This document shows, one piece after another, positions 42,675 to 49,625 of a DNA stretch of 64,000 nt. The DNA is taken from assembly GCA_944320495.1 (NCBI GenBank), contig CALUHR010000013.1, forward strand, positions 186,001 through 250,000, read 5' to 3'. Under the pieces are notes generated by a model that saw only the letters and a program-made list of their open reading frames with translations, searched no databases and was not told where the DNA came from. Numbering within the stretch: position 1 is the stretch's first letter; each line of letters opens with the position of its first letter. Source of the DNA: Candidatus Methanomethylophilaceae archaeon. GTDB lineage: Archaea; Thermoplasmatota; Thermoplasmata; Methanomassiliicoccales; Methanomethylophilaceae. The translations under genes were made by a program, and so were the position numbers.

Positions 42675-42712
42675 CGCGGCGCCTCGTTGAAGAAATGAAG
42701 GTAAAGGGTTTG

Positions 42713-42738
42713 AGGTGGGGTCCGGAATCGAACCCCGA
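42713..42738 (-). other. tRNA 3'-half-like fragment after rpl12
   Basis: Directly after the rpl12 stop the minus strand reads GGGGTTCGATTCCGGACCCC and then ACC. This looks like a T arm with its TTCGATT loop, an acceptor strand and a near-complete CCA. The upstream T-stem half does not pair well, and no 5' tRNA half is present. It may be an attachment-site scar or chance similarity. Confidence 0.3.
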
Positions 42739-43053
42739 TCATCCGAAGAGAGCGGAGAGACCGGCGGCGGCCTCTTCCTCGCTGACAGCCTCTTCCTCGG
42801 GCTCGGCCTCTTTGGCGGGAGCCTCGGCGGCCGCGGCGGCGGCAGCGGGGGCGGCGGCAGCGGCGGCAGGCGCAGCGACGGCTGCGCTGGCGATGGCCTC
42901 CTTGATGTCGACTCCGTCCAGAGACGCGACGAGCGCCTTGATCTTGGCTGCGTCAGGCTCGACTCCGGCGGCGGTCAGGATGGCCTGGATGGCATCCTCG
43001 GTGATGTCCTTGCCGGCAGAGTAGAGCACCATAGCGCTGTAGATATACTCCAT
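42739..43053 (-). CDS. rpl12: 50S ribosomal protein P1 (archaeal L12)
   Basis: The 104-residue protein begins [20 protein letters not shown], the archaeal L12 dimerisation domain. An Ala-rich hinge and the acidic tail [19 protein letters not shown] follow. That tail recruits translation GTPases and is repeated almost exactly at the end of P0. It is the last gene of the L1-P0-L12 operon. Confidence 0.97.
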   Translation of the reverse strand: MEYIYSAMVLYSAGKDITEDAIQAILTAAGVEPDAAKIKALVASLDGVDIKEAIASAAVAAPAAAAAAPAAAAAAAEAPAKEAEPEEEAVSEEEAAAGLSALFG

Positions 43054-43077
43054 ATCAAATCAACTCCTATTGATTGT

Positions 43078-44082
43078 TTAACCGAATAGTGCACTGAGAC
43101 CAGCGGCGGCTTCCTCCTCGCTGACCTCCTCTTCTTCTTCCTCGACCTTCTCCTCGACCGGAGCCTCGGCAGCGGCGCTCGCAACAGGTGCGGCGGCTGC
43201 GGCGGAGCTGAGCCTGGCGGCGATCTCGTCGCTGGTGTATCCGGATGCGGAGGCGAGCGCCAGCATCTGGGCGTCAGCCTTCGCGAGGAGTCTGTCGATG
43301 TTCTCCTTGGTCGGTATCGCGGCCTCAATGGAGAGTCCCATGGACTCCCTGAACGCCTTCGCGATGAGCGGAACGATCGTCTCCTTGGTCGGGAACGCGA
43401 TCGAGACACCCAGAGCAAGGGCGTTGTGAGCGGCCGTAGCGAACATTGTAGCGTAGTAATCCTCGGGGATGTCAAGGACGTCCCTTCCGTAGATGACCCC
43501 GTCCTCGTAGGCGGCCCTGAGGTCCATTCCCACAACCATGGGAAGGATCTCGAGCTTGGGGAGCATCGCGGCCACGGGTCCGGGGATGGGCTCGCCCTCC
43601 TTGACCAGCGTGGTGTCCTTCTTGATTACTATCTTTCCCGCATCGATAGCTGCGGGAAGGCCTATCTTCTGAAGTTCCCCGATGATGGGGCCGGGTCCGA
43701 AGGGTGTGGGTCCCTTGGGGACGACGATGTCGTAGGGCGCGAGCTGACCCTCCTTAGCGGGGGCCGCGGTCATCGTGGCCTCAAGCTTCTTGAAAAGCTT
43801 GAAGGGATCGATGTCCGTAGTGACGATCGCGCACTGTCCGTGCACCGAGTCCTTGAGTCCCAGGATTCCGGGCTTCTCCTTCGCCGCCTCCTCGATGGCC
43901 AGAAGCATGAGCTTGTTCTTGGTCATCTTGAGCTTGGCGTGGGCCCTGAGTCCCGCCCTCATGGACTGGACCTGCTGTCCGGGAATCCCGTGCATGTCGA
44001 CGACGGCGACGACGGGATACTCGCGCATGTCCTGTACCAGCTCCTCGACGAGGTCCTTCTTCCAAGTTGCGACGTGTGCCAT
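43078..44082 (-). CDS. rplP0: 50S ribosomal protein uL10 (P0)
   Basis: About 334 residues. The RNA-binding N-terminus includes VVAVVDMHGIPGQQVQSMRA and RAHAKLKMTKNKLMLLAIEE. The helical spine for L12 dimers follows, and the C-terminal [14 protein letters not shown] tail is shared with L12. It forms the base of the ribosomal stalk. GGAGG lies 7 bases before ATG 44082, which is preferred over ATG 44088 where the spacing would be too short. Confidence 0.96.
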   Translation of the reverse strand: MAHVATWKKDLVEELVQDMREYPVVAVVDMHGIPGQQVQSMRAGLRAHAKLKMTKNKLMLLAIEEAAKEKPGILGLKDSVHGQCAIVTTDIDPFKLFKKLEATMTAAPAKEGQLAPYDIVVPKGPTPFGPGPIIGELQKIGLPAAIDAGKIVIKKDTTLVKEGEPIPGPVAAMLPKLEILPMVVGMDLRAAYEDGVIYGRDVLDIPEDYYATMFATAAHNALALGVSIAFPTKETIVPLIAKAFRESMGLSIEAAIPTKENIDRLLAKADAQMLALASASGYTSDEIAARLSSAAAAAPVASAAAEAPVEEKVEEEEEEVSEEEAAAGLSALFG

Positions 44083-44094
44083 CTTCATGCCTCC

Positions 44095-44733
44095 TTAGAG
44101 GACCCTCTCCGAGGGACCCATGGTGGTCTTGACGTAGGCGGAAGCGATGTTGTGCCTTCCCTTCTCCAGGTGGGACTCGACACGCTTCAGGATGAGATCG
44201 ACGTTCTCGGCGATCTCCTCCGCGGGCATGTCAACGGTTCCGACGGGAGCGTGGAAGGTCTTCCTGTCCTTCGTCCTGATGGTCACAGACTTGCGGAGAC
44301 CCGCGATCATCGCGGCCGGATCGGCTCCGGGGGCGATGGGCTTGGGCATCTTTCCGCGAGGACCGAGAACGGTACCGAGCCTCTTACCGACGACGGCCAT
44401 CAGGGGCGCCTCGGCGATGAAGTAGTCGGTGTTGTTCGCGATCTTCTTGGCCTGCTTCTTGTCGTCCGCGATCGCTCCGAGTTCCTCGGGGGTGATCACG
44501 GAATCGGCCACGTCCTTGGCTTTCAAGGCAAGTTCGCCACCACCAATCACGCAGATCTTGACTTCCTTGCCGCGGCCGTACGGGAGGATGATATCCTCGG
44601 TGATACGGTTCTTCGGCACGGTGAGGTCGACATCTTTGAGATTGATGGCCAACTCAACCGTCTCGGTGAAATTGCGCTTCTTCGCACTCTCCAGTGCCTT
44701 CTGCACAGCCATCACGGTTGGTTTTTCTGCCAA
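44095..44733 (-). CDS. rpl1: 50S ribosomal protein uL1
   Basis: The 212-residue protein carries the L1 signatures LAINLKDVDLTVPKNRITED, VVGKRLGTVLGPRGKMPKPI and the C-terminal NIASAYVKTTMGPSERV. It lines the exit-site stalk. In methanogens L1 represses its own operon by binding mRNA near the start; here the leader holds a small hairpin at 44759-44775. It is first in the L1-P0-L12 operon. Confidence 0.96.
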   Translation of the reverse strand: MAEKPTVMAVQKALESAKKRNFTETVELAINLKDVDLTVPKNRITEDIILPYGRGKEVKICVIGGGELALKAKDVADSVITPEELGAIADDKKQAKKIANNTDYFIAEAPLMAVVGKRLGTVLGPRGKMPKPIAPGADPAAMIAGLRKSVTIRTKDRKTFHAPVGTVDMPAEEIAENVDLILKRVESHLEKGRHNIASAYVKTTMGPSERVL

Positions 44734-44758
44734 TACAATTCCTCCTCGTAGTGCGTAC

Positions 44759-44775
44759 GAGCCCTTTAGGGGCTC
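44759..44775 (-). promoter_or_regulatory. Leader hairpin of the L1-P0-L12 operon
   Basis: GAGCCC and GGGCTC form a 6-bp stem with a 5-base loop in the roughly 50-base leader, upstream of a GAGGAGG Shine-Dalgarno. It could be an L1 autoregulatory site, but the kink-like L1 consensus is not recognised. Confidence 0.3.
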
Positions 44776-44806
44776 TCCTACAAGTGATTGGGGCTATAGG
44801 CATGCC

Positions 44807-44816
44807 CTATTTAAAG
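44807..44816 (-). promoter_or_regulatory. TATA box of the L1-P0-L12 operon
   Basis: CTTTAAATAG on the minus strand lies about 78 bases before the L1 start. It leaves a leader of about 50 bases. Confidence 0.6.
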
Positions 44817-44870
44817 GTAACACCCGGGCCCCCGCGCAACCGATATCTTTGTGCAGACGCATGCGGGGAC

Positions 44871-46184
44871 GTGGTTCAGTACAGGACCCTCGTGGTCGTA
44901 TCCCTGGCGTTGGCCGTCGCCCTGGCGGTCATATCGTTCCTCGCTACGGACTGGATGTGGTTCTGCATCAACATCCTGTGCGCGATGCTCCTCTTCCTGC
45001 CCCGCTGGAAGAAGTTAGGCTACTACTACGACAGGAGGGTCGTCACACTCACAATGGTGGCCCCCGCCCTGATGGTGGTCCTGTTCATTGTAGCGATGTT
45101 CCTGCCCATCAGGGACGTCTATGTCCTGGAGGTGTCGGTGTACACGTACGTCACCGCCATGATACAGACCATCCAGTCCTACACCGCGGGTCTGATGTTC
45201 GCCCTCATCCTCAACAGGTCCGGCGTCGTGCACATGACCACTTCGTGGGTGGCCATCTTCGCCATGGTCTTCTCCATGGCCGTGTCCGCCCTCGACCTGC
45301 TCTTCACGTTCGGGGACATGTACAGCAAGGGCTATCCCGTGTTCAACAAGGACTTCACCGAGGGGGAGGCCATCCTCACCAACAGGATCATGATGTCCTC
45401 ACCCGTGGCCGCGACCTTCGTGTCCCTGGCCCTCACGATAGGGATCTACATCAAGGACGGCGGGAAGGACGCCATGGAATACATCGTCGAGGGAGAGTGC
45501 GCCAAGCCGCAAGCGATCGACACCACGACGGAGTCAGCCGAGGCCTACGAGCCGAAGAGGTTCTGGGCCGATCTGATGAACCTCCTCTCGGTCATCGTCG
45601 CGGTCGCCCTGATGATCGGCGCGCTGACGTCCGAAAAGGGCAACGTCTCCGTGACCACCGTGTTCTGCTGCATCGTCTGCCTCGTGTCTCCGATACTGGG
45701 ATACCTCAGGCTCGTGAGGATACCGCCCGCCCTCACGCTCCTCATCTTCCTGGCCGCGGGGCTCCACGCCTACGGCCTCCTCGCCGAGATCTACGGGTTC
45801 ACCGGAAGCTACGATGTCCTGACCCATACCCTGTCCTCCACGACCATCGGCATCTGCGTGTTCTACACCCTGATGTGCTTCCAGGTCTATTCGGGCGGGA
45901 TGCTGGGGTTCACAGGCAACGGGCTGGCCCTCTTCACGGGTATAATCACTCTCGCGTTCAGCACGTACTGGGAGGTCATCGAATTCTTCTCCGACCTTAT
46001 CACCGGCGCCCATGCGCAATACAGCCCGTACGACACCCTCACGGACATGGTCTGCGACATGTCCGGCATGTTCATCGCATCCTTCGCCGTCGGGATCGCC
46101 CTGAAGAAGCTCACGGTCCCCCAGCTGGTGGCCTCGTTCCGGCTCGACGACCGTCTCAAGTCCAAGCTGGCCAAGAAGGACTGA
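44871..46184 (+). CDS. Multi-span membrane protein, DUF2238-like C-terminal half
   Basis: About 437 residues with 11-12 hydrophobic segments. The second half (residues 290-420) has HAYGLLAEIYGFTGSYDVLT, HTLSSTTIGICVFY, FSTYWEVIEFFSDLI and YDTLTDMVCDMSGMFIASFA. This conserved His/Glu/Asp pattern recalls DUF2238/YjdF membrane proteins. The first half has six helices with no known family. GTG 44871 is leaderless from a GATATCTTT element about 27 bases upstream. It is divergent from the L1 operon. Function is unknown. Confidence 0.62.
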   Translation: MVQYRTLVVVSLALAVALAVISFLATDWMWFCINILCAMLLFLPRWKKLGYYYDRRVVTLTMVAPALMVVLFIVAMFLPIRDVYVLEVSVYTYVTAMIQTIQSYTAGLMFALILNRSGVVHMTTSWVAIFAMVFSMAVSALDLLFTFGDMYSKGYPVFNKDFTEGEAILTNRIMMSSPVAATFVSLALTIGIYIKDGGKDAMEYIVEGECAKPQAIDTTTESAEAYEPKRFWADLMNLLSVIVAVALMIGALTSEKGNVSVTTVFCCIVCLVSPILGYLRLVRIPPALTLLIFLAAGLHAYGLLAEIYGFTGSYDVLTHTLSSTTIGICVFYTLMCFQVYSGGMLGFTGNGLALFTGIITLAFSTYWEVIEFFSDLITGAHAQYSPYDTLTDMVCDMSGMFIASFAVGIALKKLTVPQLVASFRLDDRLKSKLAKKD

Positions 46185-46379
46185 GCCCGGTCGGCCCCTC
46201 CCATATTCTGGGCTTCGGCCCTCCATTATTATACGGCTATCGAAATCGTATTGCCCGTCCGCTTCAATTGGTATGCATCCGACATTTGACAGCATGATCA
46301 CCGTTGCAGTATCCTTGATGGTCGCAGGTGAAATCCTTATCGATAAAAATCTGGGGAATACTACAGCCCTCATAGCAAG
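46185..46379. other. Intergenic, no gene seen
   Basis: This stretch is more AT-rich than average and contains several short TTAT and AAAAT tracts (around 46330-46355) that could be promoter elements for the following remnant. No RNA gene or conserved ORF is seen. Confidence 0.4.
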
Positions 46380-46623
46380 TTGGGCAGGATCGCCGAAGCT
46401 GGATGGGAGATCACCGGGCCCATGCGCAATCTCTACGGGACCGATGCGAACGCCCCGTCGTACCTCGTGGCCAAGGACCACTGCGGACCCTCGTGCATCT
46501 CCTCCGAGTACGCCCTGATGAGACGCAAAGGTCTTCAGGACCCCTCTGGACATGAGGGCCCTCGATATCCTGGATCCGGAGAGCGCCGAGGGTGATGCGG
46601 GAGGCTTCCCCTTCGACGACTAG
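46380..46623 (+). pseudogene. Frameshifted gene remnant, family unknown
   Basis: From TTG 46380 the frame reads GRIAEAGWEITGPMRNLYGT then CGPSCISSEYALMRR with strong third-position GC. Near 46525 coding character moves to another frame that reads KVFRTPLDMRALDILDP, then SAEGDAGGFPFDD, and ends at TAG 46621. One indel would restore a protein of about 80 residues. The N-terminal half looks like a small winged-helix or DNA-binding domain, but no family is recognised. It lies between the membrane-protein gene and rpl11. Confidence 0.35.
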
Positions 46624-46689
46624 TGCCTGGGCCCCTGGTGCCCGCATTACCCCAAGATCCCACCGTGGAGATCGTAGCAGAATGATGAC

Positions 46690-46710
46690 GGGGTGGGGGA
46701 AGCCCACCCC
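46690..46710 (-). terminator. GC-rich hairpin after rpl11
   Basis: Arms GGGGTGGG/CCCACCCC close a 5-base loop 15 bases beyond the rpl11 stop. No U-run follows. Confidence 0.45.
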
Positions 46711-46724
46711 CTGAATGTTTTGAA

Positions 46725-47201
46725 TCACTCGACCAGGAGAGTGTCGTACTCTCCGGCCCTGACGGCGGCCTGGAAGGATTTGGCATCCTTGCCGTCGATG
46801 GTGACGCCCATGGGGATGCAGCTTCCGGCGATCTCCATGGCCTTGGCCTTCATGGTGGCTCCCAAGAGGTCGTCACCCTTCATGCCAACGAGCTTCTTCA
46901 TCTGGTCGATGGTGAGGTTCCCGACCTTCTCCGTCTTGGAGTTGTGGGCACCGATCTCGATTCCGAGCTCTCCCTTGATGAGGGCGGAGATCGGAGGGGT
47001 TCCGACCTTGATGTCGAAGGTCTTGTCGTCGTTGATGAGGATCTTGACAGGGACCTTCATGCCGTCGTAGGCTTTCGTCTTCTCGTTGATTTTCGCAATG
47101 ACCTGGCCGATGTTCACGCCCTTGGGTCCCAGAGCGGGGCCGAGGGGCGGACCTGCGGAGGCCCTGCCCCCGTCAACCAATGCCTCAACAGTGTCTACCA
47201 T
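46725..47201 (-). CDS. rpl11: 50S ribosomal protein uL11
   Basis: The 158-residue protein has the L11 N-terminal domain GRASAGPPLGPALGPKGVNI and the C-terminal RNA-binding domain with GNLTIDQMKKLVGMKGDDLL and AGSCIPMGVTIDGKDAKSFQ. It forms the GTPase-associated centre with 23S RNA. It follows spt5 after 3 bases in the secE-spt5-rpl11 operon. Confidence 0.97.
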   Translation of the reverse strand: MVDTVEALVDGGRASAGPPLGPALGPKGVNIGQVIAKINEKTKAYDGMKVPVKILINDDKTFDIKVGTPPISALIKGELGIEIGAHNSKTEKVGNLTIDQMKKLVGMKGDDLLGATMKAKAMEIAGSCIPMGVTIDGKDAKSFQAAVRAGEYDTLLVE

Positions 47202-47204
47202 TGT

Positions 47205-48008
47205 TCATCTCTCCTTTTCAAGAACCCTGACGCTGTCTCCTTTGACAGTGACGGGTATGGGGACCATGGCCTCGATGAGCTCGACCGTGATCTCCTCCTT
47301 CTCAGAGTCTATCTTCTGGACTCTGGCCTTCTCGCCCTTGAACGGTCCGTTCACGAGCTCGACTATGTCTCCGTCCACGATGCCGACGACGGCGGACACC
47401 GGCGTGAGGTAGGGACTGATCTCTTCGATGCTTGTCTCACCGTCGATGAAGTTCCTTGCCTTCTTGATGTCGCGCGTCTTCTCGTGGAGACGGTCCGTGT
47501 TCATGCCTTCGACGAACACGTATCCCCTGAGCCCGGCGGGGCTGAGGATGGCATAGATGTCCTTCTCTCCCAGGTTGGCCTTGGAGGCGAGGGCGTCTGC
47601 GACGACCTTCTCCTGGTCGATCTGGGTCTTAAGGATCATGATTGATTGGGTGGCGACGGCCTTGAACGAGATCGAGTTCGGCATCCCGTCGTCCGCGGTA
47701 ACCGTGACCTCGACCGTGTCACCGTATCTGGCTCCCTTGGGGCAGATGACCCCGAGGAACAGCTGCTTCTGACCCTTTCCGGGGGTCTCGACCGTGATCT
47801 CAGTGGCATTGCGGTAGTTGCTCCAGAGCTCCTCGTGCGCCGCATCGTAGAGGACGACGTCCCAGTCGGGAGCGCTCTCGTCGGGCCCGGTCGTGATGGA
47901 GAACGCGATCTTCACGTTGGGTCCGTCCGTCGATACGGTGAAGGGCCACTCCGCGGAGCTTCCCGCGTGGACCTTCTGGATTGCACCGTCTCCTGAAACT
48001 GATGCCAT
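47205..48008 (-). CDS. spt5: Transcription elongation factor Spt5 with N-terminal beta-domain extension
   Basis: The C-terminal 145 residues are archaeal Spt5: NGN domain with ILSPAGLRGYVFVEGMNTDR and a KOW domain with GDIVELVNGPFKGEKARVQK. It binds the polymerase clamp with Spt4 for processivity. The first 120 residues are an added beta-rich domain (VHAGSSAEWPFTVSTDG, DWDVVLYDAAHEELWSN, KQLFLGVICPKGARYGDTVE) resembling extracellular-type beta-sandwich modules. Typical archaeal Spt5 is about 150 residues, so this roughly 267-residue form is a fusion. Start at 48008 avoids a TTG nine bases upstream. Confidence 0.93.
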   Translation of the reverse strand: MASVSGDGAIQKVHAGSSAEWPFTVSTDGPNVKIAFSITTGPDESAPDWDVVLYDAAHEELWSNYRNATEITVETPGKGQKQLFLGVICPKGARYGDTVEVTVTADDGMPNSISFKAVATQSIMILKTQIDQEKVVADALASKANLGEKDIYAILSPAGLRGYVFVEGMNTDRLHEKTRDIKKARNFIDGETSIEEISPYLTPVSAVVGIVDGDIVELVNGPFKGEKARVQKIDSEKEEITVELIEAMVPIPVTVKGDSVRVLEKER

Positions 48009-48018
48009 TGTGACCAAC

Positions 48019-48243
48019 TCAGAAAGACTCGGGGAGAATGGTCATGAGCCACCAGATGGCGAAACCGATCGCTCCGATGAGTATGATCCCCACTGCAGTG
48101 ATGGTCAGAGTCTTGGCGTACTCATCCCTGGAGGGCGTGTGCGCCATCTTCAGGATCCTGCCGTACTTGCCCTTTCCGAAACCTTTGGCCTTGGACTCGA
48201 ACTCGTCCTGGAGCTCGTATGCCATGGACTCTTCTTCTGCCAT
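48019..48243 (-). CDS. secE: Preprotein translocase subunit SecE
   Basis: The 74-residue protein has an amphipathic helix (LQDEFESKAKGFGKGKYGRI), the conserved HTPSRDEYAKTL and a single transmembrane helix (TAVGIILIGAIGFAIWWLMT). This is the Sec61gamma/SecE pattern. The family starts close to MAEEESMAYELQ; an upstream in-frame extension to 48303 is rejected. It heads the operon with spt5 and rpl11, the conserved archaeal order. Confidence 0.93.
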   Translation of the reverse strand: MAEEESMAYELQDEFESKAKGFGKGKYGRILKMAHTPSRDEYAKTLTITAVGIILIGAIGFAIWWLMTILPESF

Positions 48244-48438
48244 TTTATCGTTCTCCCCCGCTGCGCGGGCCTTCCTCGTTACCACTGAAGGATAACGGGT
48301 CAAGGTTGCCCTTTATTAAGGAGTCTATTAAAAATCTTTCGTCGGAGGGAACACCTGGCCGCAATCGGCCCGACGACTCGTCCCATTCCCTCCTTATAAT
48401 GATTCAAATATCTAACGGGCCCGCCGATGACTGGTTCA

Positions 48439-48447
48439 TTTTTATAT
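48439..48447 (+). promoter_or_regulatory. TATA box of the 48.5 kb operon
   Basis: TTTTTATAT lies about 48 bases before ATG 48491, giving a leader of about 20 bases that holds a GGGGGA element. Confidence 0.5.
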
Positions 48448-48490
48448 GAGATTCGGGTACGGGCAGTTAATACCCCAGGGGGAACACTTA

Positions 48491-48658
48491 ATGGAAGAAG
48501 AAGTGCTTTGCAACGTTGAACTCGTCAAAGACAACAATGATTTCGTCATCAAGATCCAGAGCGACCTCGGCGGAGTCAGGGAATACAGGTCATCCAACTT
48601 CGAGGAAGTCCTCGAGCAGCTGATGCAGGACCTGCAGGAAGAGTTCGAGTCCCTCTGA
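48491..48658 (+). CDS. Small acidic hypothetical protein (55 aa)
   Basis: The protein reads MEEEVLCNVELVKDNNDFVI, then SDLGGVREYRSSNFEEVLEQ and ends LMQDLQEEFESL. A short beta hairpin followed by a long amphipathic helix is predicted. No family is recognised by name. It is 17 bases upstream of a UPF0147 gene, and the two share a promoter. The helix could be a dimerisation or docking element. Confidence 0.7.
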   Translation: MEEEVLCNVELVKDNNDFVIKIQSDLGGVREYRSSNFEEVLEQLMQDLQEEFESL

Positions 48659-48675
48659 ATACATGGAGTGATTTC

Positions 48676-48936
48676 ATGGCTGCAGATAAGATCAAACAGG
48701 TCACCGACGTCCTCGACATGCTCGCCGAGGACACTTCCATCCCCAGGAACATCAGGAAGGGTGCCACCGACGCCAAGGCCCGCCTTCTCGACACCAAGGA
48801 GTCCATGGATGTCCGCGCCACCGGCGCCATCGTCATCCTCGACGACCTCGCCAACGACCCCAACATACCTCTGCACGGCAGGACCATCATCTGGAACGTC
48901 ATCAGCCAGCTCGAGGTCCTGAGCCAGCAGAACTGA
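48676..48936 (+). CDS. UPF0147 family protein
   Basis: The 86-residue protein matches UPF0147 over its length: VTDVLDMLAEDTSIPRNIRK, GATDAKARLLDTKE and AIVILDDLANDPNIPLHGRT. It is all-helical, archaeal-specific and of unknown function. It ends 32 bases before the convergent guaA amidotransferase gene. Confidence 0.92.
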   Translation: MAADKIKQVTDVLDMLAEDTSIPRNIRKGATDAKARLLDTKESMDVRATGAIVILDDLANDPNIPLHGRTIIWNVISQLEVLSQQN

Positions 48937-48968
48937 TCCCCTTCTAACCCCGTCGTGCCGGGCGGCGC

Positions 48969-49544
48969 TCAGCGGCGCCGCTCGGCCACGATGTCCAGGA
49001 AGTTCTGGAATATCTCCGGGCCGTGCTCGGTGTTCTCGACCTCCGGATGGAACTGCACGCCGTAGATCGGCCTGTCGATGCATCTGACCGCCTCGTGCGG
49101 GCACGTGTCGGATGATGCGGTTATCTCGAACCCCTCCGGGATCCTCTTGACCTCGTCGTTGTGGGACGCCCACACCTGGAACGTGTCCGGAAGACCCTTG
49201 AAGAGGTCGTCGTGGGACCTGACCCTCAGACCGACCGGGCCGAACTCCGGGACGGACCCTGGGCCCAGCTCCCCGCCGAAGTGCTCGCAGAGGAACTGCA
49301 TGCCGGCGCAGATGCCCAGAATGGGGAAGTCCGCCCTGTCGAGGTACTCGCCGTTGTTGCCCATGCGGGCGGCGTCGCTGGCGACGTTGGGGGCCCCTCC
49401 GGAGAGGATGAGCCCGTCCACGTCGGCGATCTCCTCGAACGGCGTGGTGTTGGGGACGATCTTGGTCTCCACCTTCAGGTATCTGAGGACGCGCCACTCG
49501 CGGTGGGTCCACTGCCCACCGTTGTCGACGACGTAGACTTTCAT
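48969..49544 (-). CDS. guaAA: GMP synthase glutamine amidotransferase subunit
   Basis: The 191-residue class I amidotransferase has the nucleophile loop ILGICAGMQFLCEHFGG and the late His/Glu in YGVQFHPEVENTEHGPEIFQ. The oxyanion strand is GLILSGGAPNVASDA. It feeds ammonia to a separate ATP-pyrophosphatase subunit, as is usual in archaea. Two such subunits are encoded 2-4 kb away (51670 and 52718), with an aldehyde dehydrogenase and a PH protein between. Confidence 0.93.
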   Translation of the reverse strand: MKVYVVDNGGQWTHREWRVLRYLKVETKIVPNTTPFEEIADVDGLILSGGAPNVASDAARMGNNGEYLDRADFPILGICAGMQFLCEHFGGELGPGSVPEFGPVGLRVRSHDDLFKGLPDTFQVWASHNDEVKRIPEGFEITASSDTCPHEAVRCIDRPIYGVQFHPEVENTEHGPEIFQNFLDIVAERRR

Positions 49545-49580
49545 GCTCTGCCGTAGAAAAACAGCGTATAAGTTTGTGAT

Positions 49581-49598
49581 GCCCGGGTCGCCCCGGGC
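49581..49598 (-). terminator. GC-rich hairpin after the aldehyde dehydrogenase
   Basis: 7-bp arms GCCCGGG/CCCGGGC with a 4-base loop lie 28 bases beyond the stop. No U-run follows directly. Confidence 0.45.
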
Positions 49599-49625
49599 TT
49601 AAGGTCGGGCGGATGCCCGTTCGCC

